Assembly: GCF_001886195.1 (NCBI RefSeq) | Contig: NZ_JXLB01000008.1 | Coordinates: 1-64,000 of the forward strand | DNA from: Enterococcus ratti | GTDB lineage: Bacteria; Bacillota; Bacilli; Lactobacillales; Enterococcaceae | Direction of reading: 5' to 3' | DNA: 64,000 nucleotides | Part shown: positions 29,564 through 38,755 of the stretch, piece by piece | Layout: each line of letters begins with the position of its first letter | Numbering within the stretch: the first letter of the stretch is position 1 | Notes under the pieces: model-generated | Database searches by the model: none | The model's input: the letters and a program-made list of their open reading frames with translations, nothing else | Told to the model about the DNA's origin: nothing | Made by a program: the position numbers and the translations under genes

Positions 29564-30904
29564 ATGAAGGTTCGAAGATGGTTAAACTTAGCTTTAGGAT
29601 TAATAGTGTTAGTTAGTTTGGTCGCTTGTGGAAATAGTCCTTCTAAAGCAAAGGAAACTGCGGCCTCAGCAAAAGAATTAGCAACAAAAAAGCGGGTGAA
29701 AAAAGCAACTATTGAAGCATACGTTCCCAAAGGAAAGAATACAGATTATTTACAAAAAGCAATGGAACTTTATAACCAAAAGTACCATACAAAATTAAAA
29801 CTAACCCCCGTTGATGTTGCACCGGCTATTCCAATGGTTCAAAAAGTAACCCCTAAGTTAGTGGCAAATGAAAAAATGCCGGATTTAATTTTTTTGCAAG
29901 ACAGTAATGCAGGATCACTTTTTGATAAATTTGAAGATCGTTTTTATTCTGCAGAAGATTTTGGGTTTGTAAAAAAATATGGGAAGAACTTTTATTCAGC
30001 GAAAATGAACATGTTAGAAAATATTGCTTCCTCAAAAAAGATTTATGGTTTTCCTAATGATTGGGGCAACGCTGCAATGTTTTACAACGAAGCAGCATTT
30101 AAAGAAGCAGACGTGGATATGATACATATTAAGACTTGGGATGAGTTGATTGAAGCAGGTAAAAAATTAAAAGAAAAAACCGGTAAAAAATTATTATTTA
30201 TGCGAGACACAGGTGAGTTGGACTTAGTGAAATATTTAACTGATCAGCAAGGTATTTCCTTATTTGATAAAGGCGGCAATTTAAATCTTTTAGATCCAGC
30301 AGTCGAAAAATCGTATAAAATCATTCAAAAACTCCAAAAGGAAGATTTAGTTTCTTACGGCAATTCAAAAGATTATTCCATTATTGGTCAGGATTGCGGC
30401 ATCATGTTGGCTGGTGGCTGGCTCGCTTCTTATCAAGCAGTAGATCATCCAGCCGATGAAGGAAAATGGAGAATTAGAGCGATTCCTGTGGTTGATTCAG
30501 TCAATAACTTTGCTCCTATGAGTGGAGGATCAAGCTACTATGTTCCAAAAAATTCAGACCATGCTTTAGCTGCATTGCAATTTATTACCTTTGCGTTAAC
30601 AGATAAAGATGCTTTAGATGTTTATATGGAATTAAGCGGATTGCCAGCAAATATGGCCGCTTACACCAGTATAATTGCACAAAAAGAATTTTCTTATTAT
30701 GGCAAACAAAAAATTTTGTTAACGTTAAATGAAATCAGTCAAAACAGTATTGAAGGTTATGTATTCCCTTATTCAGCCGATCTAGACAACTATATTGAAG
30801 CCGCTAGTTATGATATAAAAAACAAAGGCGTTCCCATTAAAGAAGCTCTAAAAAAACAAGCAGAGGATTTTTCTTCAAAATATGGCGTAAAAGTGAATAA
30901 ATAG
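29564..30904 (+). CDS. Sugar ABC transporter substrate-binding lipoprotein
   Basis: A 446-residue extracellular solute-binding protein, family 1 (oligosaccharide type). The signal peptide ends in the lipobox SLVAC, so Cys22 is lipidated. Downstream features fit the family: MPDLIFLQDSNAGSLFDKF, IYGFPNDWGNAAMFYNEAAF, TWDELIEAGKKLKEKTGKKL and the C-terminal ALAALQFITFALTDKDAL. It captures a sugar or oligosaccharide for the two permeases downstream. AAAGGAGGAAATTAA precedes the ATG. Confidence 0.9.
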   Translation: MKVRRWLNLALGLIVLVSLVACGNSPSKAKETAASAKELATKKRVKKATIEAYVPKGKNTDYLQKAMELYNQKYHTKLKLTPVDVAPAIPMVQKVTPKLVANEKMPDLIFLQDSNAGSLFDKFEDRFYSAEDFGFVKKYGKNFYSAKMNMLENIASSKKIYGFPNDWGNAAMFYNEAAFKEADVDMIHIKTWDELIEAGKKLKEKTGKKLLFMRDTGELDLVKYLTDQQGISLFDKGGNLNLLDPAVEKSYKIIQKLQKEDLVSYGNSKDYSIIGQDCGIMLAGGWLASYQAVDHPADEGKWRIRAIPVVDSVNNFAPMSGGSSYYVPKNSDHALAALQFITFALTDKDALDVYMELSGLPANMAAYTSIIAQKEFSYYGKQKILLTLNEISQNSIEGYVFPYSADLDNYIEAASYDIKNKGVPIKEALKKQAEDFSSKYGVKVNK

Positions 30905-30967
30905 CCAATAAATGACTAGGATGGATAAAAGTCCTAGTCTATTTTAAAACTGAAAAGGAGTAGACAC

Positions 30968-31858
30968 ATGGAATCACCTAAAAAGAAAAAAGCAAACACC
31001 AATTACTCCCGAACAGCATATATTATGCTGTTGCCGTTTCTCATATTATTTGTTGTTACTTTACTTATTCCAGCTATAATGTCATTTGGCTTTAGTTTTG
31101 CTAAAGTATCAACTTCTCTTGATTTTGTTGGATTAGATAATTTTATCACTATTTTTAAGGATCCATTATTTTTTAAATCTTATTTTAATGTTTTTATTTT
31201 TATGTTTTTCTCAATACCCATCACCATCTTTTTTGCATTAACTTTTGCTGTGCTCTTGAATCAACCGACCATTAAAGGCAAAGGTTTTTTTCGAACCGTG
31301 TATTACTTACCAGCCATTACTTCAATTGTCGCCGTATCTTCAGTTTTTTTAACTTTTTATAATCCTACAGGGCTGTTTAATACAATTTTAACAACAATTG
31401 GCTTATCACCTATTCCTTGGTTAACGGATCCTTTTTGGGCACGAGTATCCATCATCATTATTTCTATTTGGCTAAACGTTGGCTATTACACCGTTTTATT
31501 TTTAGCAGGATTACAAAATATTTCAATTGAAATTTATGAAAGTGCGGATATCGATGGCGCAAATAGCATGCAGAAGTTTTTTAAAATTACAATCCCTTTA
31601 TTAAAACCAGTGGTGCTAATGGGCATGATTTTGTCTACCATTAATGGTTTAGGCGCATTTGAAGTCCCTAACATTTTATTTAAAAACGGTTTTGGACCGG
31701 ATTCTTCAGCAGCAACAGTTGGAGTTAACCTATATAAAACCAGTTTTGAAATGGTTGATTTTGGGAAAGCCTCAGCCATCTCTTGGACAATGGTAATTAT
31801 TGCAGCAATATTGTCAATTATTCAATTTATCATAGGGGGAAAAAACAATGAAGCATAA
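30968..31858 (+). CDS. Sugar ABC transporter permease (MalF-type)
   Basis: A 296-residue six-TM permease of the MalF/UgpA group, with the EAA-loop IYESADIDGANSMQKFFKIT near residue 185 that contacts the ATPase. TM1 is at about 20-45. AAAAGGAGTAGACAC precedes the ATG, and the 3' end overlaps the next permease by 11 bases. A 63-base gap separates it from the binding protein. Confidence 0.92.
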   Translation: MESPKKKKANTNYSRTAYIMLLPFLILFVVTLLIPAIMSFGFSFAKVSTSLDFVGLDNFITIFKDPLFFKSYFNVFIFMFFSIPITIFFALTFAVLLNQPTIKGKGFFRTVYYLPAITSIVAVSSVFLTFYNPTGLFNTILTTIGLSPIPWLTDPFWARVSIIIISIWLNVGYYTVLFLAGLQNISIEIYESADIDGANSMQKFFKITIPLLKPVVLMGMILSTINGLGAFEVPNILFKNGFGPDSSAATVGVNLYKTSFEMVDFGKASAISWTMVIIAAILSIIQFIIGGKNNEA

Positions 31859-32672
31859 ATTAAGTCCCTGCCTAATCTATGTTGTTTTATTAGTTGGGCT
31901 CATCATTTTTGCATTGCCGTATATTTATATGCTAATTGCTTCCACCCAAACCAATGAAGTGATTTTGGGAGAAAAAATTAATTTTATGGTTGGACCACAT
32001 TTTTTAACTAATCTCAAAGAAGTTCAAGAAAAATATGATTACATCCGCATATTAATTAATTCAGCTATTATTACTTTTGTCGGAACAGCTCTTTCTACTT
32101 TTGTCACTACACTAGCTGGATATGTTATGGCAAAGTATCGTTTTAAAGGCAGTCGTTTGATTTTCAACCTCGTAATGGTTTCTCGAATGATTCCCAGTTT
32201 TGCCACTTTGATTCCAACTTTTTATATTTTAAGTAAATTCGGGTTAACTAATACCTTTACAGGCGTTATCATTCCTAGCATGGCTTCCACTACATCTGTA
32301 TTCATGATGCGTCAATATGCGAAAAAATTTCCCAATGAATTAATGGAAGCTTCTAGAATTGATGGGGCAAGCGAGTGGACTATTTTTTTAAAGATTGCTG
32401 TTCCCGTTTTAACTCCTAGCATTATTACTACGGCTCTGCTTACATTTATGGGGTATTGGAATTCTTATTTAATTCCATTGATTGTATTGTCTGACTCTAA
32501 AAAATTTACGGTGCCACTAATTATTCAAAATATGACACAAAACAATTATGATCCATTAAATTATGGGTCCCTAATGGCAATTTTAGCTACATCAGTCATT
32601 CCAATTGTTTTATTGTACATGTTTTTACAATCAAAGTTTAAATCAAATGGATTAGATTCAGCTATTAAATAA
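31848..32672 (+). CDS. Sugar ABC transporter permease (MalG-type)
   Basis: A 274-residue six-TM permease of the MalG/UgpE group. The EAA-loop is ELMEASRIDGASEWTIFLKI near residue 165. The ribosome binding site AGGGGG lies within the upstream permease gene. The two permeases form the transmembrane channel. No ATP-binding subunit is encoded in the operon, so a shared MsmK/MalK-type ATPase elsewhere in the genome must energise it. Confidence 0.92.
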   Translation: MKHKLSPCLIYVVLLVGLIIFALPYIYMLIASTQTNEVILGEKINFMVGPHFLTNLKEVQEKYDYIRILINSAIITFVGTALSTFVTTLAGYVMAKYRFKGSRLIFNLVMVSRMIPSFATLIPTFYILSKFGLTNTFTGVIIPSMASTTSVFMMRQYAKKFPNELMEASRIDGASEWTIFLKIAVPVLTPSIITTALLTFMGYWNSYLIPLIVLSDSKKFTVPLIIQNMTQNNYDPLNYGSLMAILATSVIPIVLLYMFLQSKFKSNGLDSAIK

Positions 32673-32695
32673 AATTTTTTAGGAGGAGCAATAAA

Positions 32696-34462
32696 ATGGA
32701 TTTTAAAATTAAAGAGAAATTTTATGTTGATGGACAGCCAGTAAAGCTAATTTCTGGAGCAGTTCATTATTTTAGGATTCCACCCACTCAATGGCGACAA
32801 ACACTGAAAAATTTACAAGCCATGGGCTGTAACTGTGTAGAAACCTACATCCCTTGGAATTTACATGAACCCATGAAAGGACAATTTAATTTTTCTGGTC
32901 TTGCAGATGTCATAAAATTTCTAGGAATCGCTGAAGAATTAGGATTATTTATCATTGTTCGCCCCAGTCCTTATATTTGTGGGGAGTGGGATTTTGGTGG
33001 TTTACCTGCTTGGCTTTTAAGAGATGGGAATATGCGAGTTCGTAGCCAACATCCTCTTTATCTGCAAGCAATTACTGATTATTATGCGGTACTTTTACCG
33101 AAACTCGTCCCTTATCAATTTACAAAAGGGGGGAAACTATTAATGGTTCAAGTAGAAAATGAATATGGTTCTTACAGTGAGGATAAAGTCTATTTGAAAT
33201 TCTTAGTAGAAGAGCTTCGTAAATTTCTTAATGTTCCTTTATTTACGTCGGATGGCGGTTGGAAAGAGGCATTAGAAGCAGGCACATTAACCGAAGAAAA
33301 TCTTTTAGCGACTGTTAATTTTGGTTCAGATGCAGCAGGAAATTTCGCTAGTTTGCAAGCTTATCAGAAAAAAAATGGGTTGGTGCAGCCTTTAATGTGT
33401 ATGGAGTTTTGGAACGGTTGGTTTAACTCTTGGCAAAAACCAATTATTCGTAGAAATCCGCAGGAAACTGCCGAAGAAGTACGTGCAGTTTTGCAAAAAG
33501 GAAGTATTAATTTTTATATGTTTCAAGGCGGCACTAACTACGGTTTTTACAATGGCTGTTCAGATGCGGGAAGAGACAATGACCCCCAAATTACTTCTTA
33601 CGATTATGATGCACCGCTTACTGAATGGGGGGCACCTACTGACAAATATTTTGCCATTCAAAAAGTAATCAAAGAAGAAGTACCAACTGCAAAAATAGCA
33701 GAACCCATCTATCCAGAAGTGATAAATTTAGGAACTTACTCCATTCAAGAAAGTGTTGGATTATTTGCCGTTTTAGAAGACATCACTACACCAATCATTC
33801 ATGACTATACGTTACCTATGGAACAACTAGGTCAAAATTTTGGTTACATCCTTTATCGAAGCTCATTAGTAAATAAACGGTACATAGAAAAACTAAAGAT
33901 AGTCAATGCTTCAGATCGAGTACAATTTTTTATCAATCAAGAAGCAGTAGCGACCCAATATCAAGAAACTTTAGGACAAGAAATTTCTTTTGAATTAAAA
34001 AAAGAGCAAAATGAGTTAAGTTTGTTGGTTGAAAACATGGGAAGAAATAATTATGGACCTAAATTAGTAGCCGATACCCAAAGAAAAGGAATACGAAGTG
34101 GTGTAATGGAAGATATCCATTATATCTCTGATTGGGCACATTACTGTTTGGAATTTACTTCAGAACAGCTTGCAAAAATCGATTTTTCTAAGGCTGCCAA
34201 TGAGAAATTACCAAGTTTTTATAAAACAGTCATTCATTTACCTCAAGTGGTTAATACGTTTTTGGATTGTAGCCGCTTCGGTAAAGGGGTAGTCTTCGTG
34301 AATGGCCAAAATATGGGTCGTTATTGGAGTATAGGTCCTGTTAAAACGTTATACATTCCCGATTATTTTTGGCAAGAAGGCGCCAATGAAGTCATTATTT
34401 TTGAAACAGAAGGCATAGCAATTGATGAATTACGTTTTACTCAGCTTCCTATAATGGAATAA
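32696..34462 (+). CDS. GH35 beta-galactosidase (BgaC-like, intracellular)
   Basis: A 588-residue glycoside hydrolase family 35 enzyme. It has no signal peptide, so it acts in the cytoplasm. The TIM barrel spans about residues 8-325, with the acid/base Glu156 in VENEYGSY and the nucleophile Glu237 in CMEFWNGWF. The C-terminal jelly-roll domains end with GVVFVNGQNMGRYWSIGPV, a family hallmark. Its size resembles BgaC of Streptococcus pneumoniae, which removes beta-1,3-linked galactose. AGGAGGAGC precedes the ATG; it follows the permeases in the same operon. Confidence 0.93.
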   Translation: MDFKIKEKFYVDGQPVKLISGAVHYFRIPPTQWRQTLKNLQAMGCNCVETYIPWNLHEPMKGQFNFSGLADVIKFLGIAEELGLFIIVRPSPYICGEWDFGGLPAWLLRDGNMRVRSQHPLYLQAITDYYAVLLPKLVPYQFTKGGKLLMVQVENEYGSYSEDKVYLKFLVEELRKFLNVPLFTSDGGWKEALEAGTLTEENLLATVNFGSDAAGNFASLQAYQKKNGLVQPLMCMEFWNGWFNSWQKPIIRRNPQETAEEVRAVLQKGSINFYMFQGGTNYGFYNGCSDAGRDNDPQITSYDYDAPLTEWGAPTDKYFAIQKVIKEEVPTAKIAEPIYPEVINLGTYSIQESVGLFAVLEDITTPIIHDYTLPMEQLGQNFGYILYRSSLVNKRYIEKLKIVNASDRVQFFINQEAVATQYQETLGQEISFELKKEQNELSLLVENMGRNNYGPKLVADTQRKGIRSGVMEDIHYISDWAHYCLEFTSEQLAKIDFSKAANEKLPSFYKTVIHLPQVVNTFLDCSRFGKGVVFVNGQNMGRYWSIGPVKTLYIPDYFWQEGANEVIIFETEGIAIDELRFTQLPIME

Positions 34463-34755
34463 ATCCGGATAAAGCGCAATTTCAATCACATAGATACATT
34501 CAAAAAGAGACAAAAAATTTATAGTGAAGATACGTAGTTTTGGACTGACAGCCTTCTTGACCTGTAAAGTCTCATTGAAAAGTTTAGATAAATTTCCGTA
34601 AAAGAGCTAAAAGTATTAAAGAAACCATCACTTTCAACAAAAAAGCGTTAGTGAGAACGTAAAAAAGAAGGCGCCCGAATAAATAATGTTAGTAAAAGAT
34701 AGAAAAGTGATTGTAGAAAATAAAGAATTGATTTTACCTGATTAGGAGGCAAACC
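34463..34755. other. Gap between the GH35 and GH88 genes
   Basis: No gene is supported. The stretch has no clear terminator, so the GH88 gene may still be read from the operon promoter. A tiny open frame (about 34686-34745, LVKDRKVIVENKELILPD) looks protein-like but has no ribosome binding site; it may be the tail of a lost gene. Confidence 0.4.
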
Positions 34756-35889
34756 ATGTTAACGAAGGCACAAATAAAAAAAGAAATAGACAATGTTTAT
34801 CAAAAGATTAATAACAATTTAAAATTATTTGAAACGTTGGTACCTGCTGCTGTATCCACTAATTATATTTATCCAGCAGTTGAAAATGCCGATTGGACGG
34901 ATGGTTTTTGGATCGGTATGTTGCATTTAGCACAAGGATATCAACCAAATGAAAAAATCAAACAAGTAATTGTAAAGCAATTGGAAGTATTTAAACAACG
35001 TTTAGATCAGGAAATTGTTTTAAATCATCATGACATTGGTTTCTTATATTCTTTGTCGGCAGTGGCAGATTATCGTGAAAACAAAACCGTTACTTCTAAA
35101 AAATTAGCATTAAAAGCTGCAGATATTTTAATGCGTCGATACAATGAAAATGCGGGTATCTTTCAAGCATGGGGCGATATTTTAGATAAAAAGCAGCAAG
35201 GAAGAATGATTATCGACTGTAATATGAATTTGCCTCTGCTTTATTTTGCTTCAAACGAGACGGGAAACCTTGTTTATCGAAAAGCGGCAAAAGCGCATAT
35301 AAAAAAAGCACAAAAATATTTGATTCGAAAAGACTATTCAACTTTTCATACATATTATATGGATGTTGAGACGGGAAAGCCTCGTTTTGGGGCAACAGCA
35401 CAAGGATTTTCAGATGATTCTTGTTGGTCGAGAGGACAAGCATGGGGGATTTACGGTTTTGCTATTAACTATACTCATACCGGGGATGCTACTTTATTAG
35501 ATTCGGCTTGTCAATTAGCTGATTATTATTTAGCGCATTTGCCTGTAGATAAAATTGCTTATTGGGATCTGATTTTCCAACAAGGTTCCAAAGAAGAACG
35601 GGATACTTCGGCTTCGGCAATTGTCGTCTGCGGTTTATTGGAACTAGCAAAGCATTTGCCGTTAACAGATAATAGGAAAAAAAGATATGAAGAAGCAGCA
35701 CAAGAAATCATGAGCAGCTTAATAAAAAATTATACGACAAAAAATTATCCTAATTCTAATGGATTATTAGTTCAAGGCGTTTATTCAAAGCCGAGTGGAA
35801 ATGGGATTGATGAATGTACAATATGGGGCGATTATTTTTATTTTGAAGCATTGACAAGATTGGATCGTAGTTGGTCAACTTATTGGTAG
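34756..35889 (+). CDS. GH88 unsaturated glucuronyl hydrolase
   Basis: A 377-residue cytoplasmic glycoside hydrolase family 88 enzyme. The two catalytic-site aspartates known from Bacillus UGL fit Asp93 (LNHHDIGFLYSLSA) and Asp154 (RMIIDCNMNLPLLYFAS). NADWTDGFWIGML and DDSCWSRGQAWGIYGF are further hallmarks. It removes the 4,5-unsaturated uronic acid that polysaccharide lyases leave on glycosaminoglycan fragments. TTAGGAGGCAAACC precedes the ATG. No polysaccharide lyase is in the window. GH105 is a more distant alternative. Confidence 0.9.
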   Translation: MLTKAQIKKEIDNVYQKINNNLKLFETLVPAAVSTNYIYPAVENADWTDGFWIGMLHLAQGYQPNEKIKQVIVKQLEVFKQRLDQEIVLNHHDIGFLYSLSAVADYRENKTVTSKKLALKAADILMRRYNENAGIFQAWGDILDKKQQGRMIIDCNMNLPLLYFASNETGNLVYRKAAKAHIKKAQKYLIRKDYSTFHTYYMDVETGKPRFGATAQGFSDDSCWSRGQAWGIYGFAINYTHTGDATLLDSACQLADYYLAHLPVDKIAYWDLIFQQGSKEERDTSASAIVVCGLLELAKHLPLTDNRKKRYEEAAQEIMSSLIKNYTTKNYPNSNGLLVQGVYSKPSGNGIDECTIWGDYFYFEALTRLDRSWSTYW

Positions 35890-35900
35890 GAGGAGAAACA

Positions 35901-36737
35901 ATGAAATTACATTATTTAGGAACAGCTGCTGCAGAGAGAGTACCGGCAATTTTTTGCAATTGTCGCATTTGTCGTTACGCACGTCAACATGGAGGAAAAG
36001 ACTTACGGACGCAAACGCAAACGTTGGTAGATGATGGGGATTTGTTAATTGATTTTCCTGGGGACAGTTATTTTCATCTGCGCGAACATCAATTGAGTTT
36101 TAATACGATTGAACATTTGTTGATTACTCATTGGCACAGCGATCATTTATATGCGGAAGATTTAGCTTTTCGTATGAGTCCTTATGGAAATGACTTGGAT
36201 AAAAAAATGACTGTTTACGGAAATGCTACAGTCCATCAATTTTTTGATAGAGCGTTCAAATTAGAAAACATGACAGAAGCTTCACGTATTGAATTTCAAG
36301 AGTTAGCGCCTTTTAAAAGCTATAAAATTGGATCTTACACTGTTCATGCTTTGCCAGCAGTCCATGGAAGAAAAGTTAGTGATTGTTTTATTTATGTGAT
36401 TGAAAGAGAAGAAAAACGCTTGTTTTATATGCACGATACAGGATTTCCTATGGAGGATGTCTTGAATTACCTAGAAAGTAATAATTTAATACTTGATGCC
36501 GTTTCTCTTGATTGTACAGGACAAGGACAAAAAGAAGCTGGCACTATTCATATGAATGTTAATGAAAACTTACGGTTGATTTCAGAGTTGAAAAAACGTT
36601 CACTTTGTCAAAATGATACGATTTATATTACTAATCATTTTTCCCATAATGGCGGTTTAACGTATCAAGAGATGCAGGAATTAGGAAAAAGACATCAATT
36701 AATCACTGCTTACGATGGAATGGTTATTGAAATTTAA
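35901..36737 (+). CDS. PhnP-like metallo-beta-lactamase-fold hydrolase
   Basis: A 278-residue metallo-beta-lactamase fold protein. The metal site is THWHSDHLYAEDL (HxHxDH, near residue 76), and CNCRICRYAR near residue 20 resembles the Cys cluster of PhnP-type phosphodiesterases; MHDTGFP and TNHFSHNGG follow. Members hydrolyse cyclic phosphodiesters or lactones. In this operon it might act on a product of uronic acid or sugar breakdown, but that is a guess. The ATG at 35901 follows GGTAGGAGGAG, 11 bases after the GH88 stop. Confidence 0.82.
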   Translation: MKLHYLGTAAAERVPAIFCNCRICRYARQHGGKDLRTQTQTLVDDGDLLIDFPGDSYFHLREHQLSFNTIEHLLITHWHSDHLYAEDLAFRMSPYGNDLDKKMTVYGNATVHQFFDRAFKLENMTEASRIEFQELAPFKSYKIGSYTVHALPAVHGRKVSDCFIYVIEREEKRLFYMHDTGFPMEDVLNYLESNNLILDAVSLDCTGQGQKEAGTIHMNVNENLRLISELKKRSLCQNDTIYITNHFSHNGGLTYQEMQELGKRHQLITAYDGMVIEI

Positions 36738-37262
36738 TGAGTCATGGTATCAATCATGTAAAACGTTTAAATTTTCTTTTGTTTATCAGTAATTCAATGA
36801 AAAGGTCAGAAGTTGACAAAAATAAGTAGAATTTCTAGTTACTTTGGTCTTTCAAGGATCAAAGAAAAAAGACAGGAGGATTTGTTTTTTTAATATAATA
36901 AAAATAGAATAATGGACGAAAAAAAGAAAATAAAGAAAATAAAGAGAGAGAATAGGAAATACCATAAATGGATTGATTTCTTTTTTAGTAGGAAAATAAG
37001 TGCTATCAATATAGCTCAATCTATCCTATATACTTTGCAAGTATTCTGAACGCGAAGCTTTACACTTACTGGAACATCGATTTTTTACAAAAAAGAAGCC
37101 GTTTATCACAACGATCATGTGATAGACGGCTTTGGACTTTTATGATTTTGTAACAGATTTGCATTGAATAAGCCTTTTACATAAAAAGTTCACGTGTGTA
37201 TAGCATACTTCTTGACTGTTGTAGTTAAATATTTATTCTTTCATTTTTTCTTCCTACTTTAA
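36738..37262. other. 525-base intergenic region with a terminator
   Basis: A hairpin at about 37092-37131 (AAGCCGTTTATCACA / TGTGATAGACGGCTTT, one G-T pair) with flanking A and T runs can terminate both the plus operon and the minus-strand azoreductase. A 45-codon open frame at 36912-37049 (MDEKKKIKKIKRENRKYHKW) lacks a ribosome binding site and is probably not a gene. Nothing else is seen. Confidence 0.45.
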
Positions 37263-37898
<636 letters not shown>

Positions 37899-38013
37899 TT
37901 AATCATTATTGTTATGTGACTAACATAGCTAGTTTACTTGAAAGAAAAAAGAGTATCAAGTTTTTTTAAGGTAGATTTTTTCAACAAATTTATGAAAATA
38001 TCATGCAATTATC

Positions 38014-38068
38014 TTGCAAAACAACTTTTTAGTGTTATAATGACAAGGTGTCATATGACAGTCTGTCA
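38014..38068 (+). promoter_or_regulatory. Promoter with double TGACA-N3-TGTCA operator
   Basis: -35 TTGCAA (38014-38019), 16-base spacer, -10 TATAAT (38036-38041). Overlapping and downstream are two perfect palindromes, TGACA-AGG-TGTCA at 38041-38053 and TGACA-GTC-TGTCA at 38056-38068, centres 15 bases apart. They lie just before the TetR gene, so they are very likely its operator, placed to block transcription of regulator and exporter. The identity of the binding protein is inferred. Confidence 0.75.
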
Positions 38069-38095
38069 TATTTATAGAAAGAAAGGAGGATAAAC

Positions 38096-38740
38096 ATGCC
38101 TACACAGACTTTTTTTCATCTACCAGAAGAAAAAAAGAAACGGTTGTTAGAAGCTGCTAAAATTGAATTTTCCAGAGTTCCGTTAAAAGATGCTTCCATT
38201 GCTAATATTGTAAAGATTGCAGAAATTCCTCGAGGAAGTTTTTATCAGTATTTTGAAAATAAAGAAGACCTTTACTATTATTATTTTGAAACGCTTAGAC
38301 GGGATAGTTCAAGAGATATGATTCAGTTGATGAAAGAAGTAAATGGGGATTTATTTCAGGGTTTTGAACTTTATTTTACTAAATTGATTCATGAAATCCT
38401 AGTTGGAGAAAATGCTTCGTTTTATCGAAATTTGTTCATGAATATGGATTATCGAGCTTCACGTAGAGTGATTCCCCGTGTTAAAGACTATTCACGTGAG
38501 CCGCATGTAAAACAAAAACAAGATGCTAAAGAGTTGATTGAATTGATTGATCGGACAACACTTAAAGCCAAAGAAGATCATGAAATGGAATTACTAGTCC
38601 AGTTGATTATGAATATCGTGTTTACTACTGTTGCACATGCCTATAAATCATTTTCAAAGTCAAAAGATTACTCCATAGATCAAACAATCGAAGAATTTAA
38701 ATTAAAATTATCTTGGTTGAAAGATGGCGTATATAAATAG
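38096..38740 (+). CDS. TetR-family repressor of the ABC exporter operon
   Basis: A 214-residue TetR/AcrR-family regulator. The helix-turn-helix lies at residues about 12-56 (KRLLEAAKIEF, then ASIANIVKIAEIPRGSFYQYFENKEDLYYYYFETL). The C-terminal ligand domain is long and helical, with no recognisable ligand motif. GAAAGGAGG precedes the ATG. It is first gene of the operon with the two ABC half-transporters, so it likely senses their substrate or another stress signal. Confidence 0.9.
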   Translation: MPTQTFFHLPEEKKKRLLEAAKIEFSRVPLKDASIANIVKIAEIPRGSFYQYFENKEDLYYYYFETLRRDSSRDMIQLMKEVNGDLFQGFELYFTKLIHEILVGENASFYRNLFMNMDYRASRRVIPRVKDYSREPHVKQKQDAKELIELIDRTTLKAKEDHEMELLVQLIMNIVFTTVAHAYKSFSKSKDYSIDQTIEEFKLKLSWLKDGVYK

Positions 38741-38755
38741 AAAGAAGGGGATCAC

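Noticed and set aside
36912-37049. 45-codon frame MDEKKKIKKIKRENRKYHKW
   Set aside because: No ribosome binding site; low-complexity A-rich start; might be a truncated gene, not enough to call.
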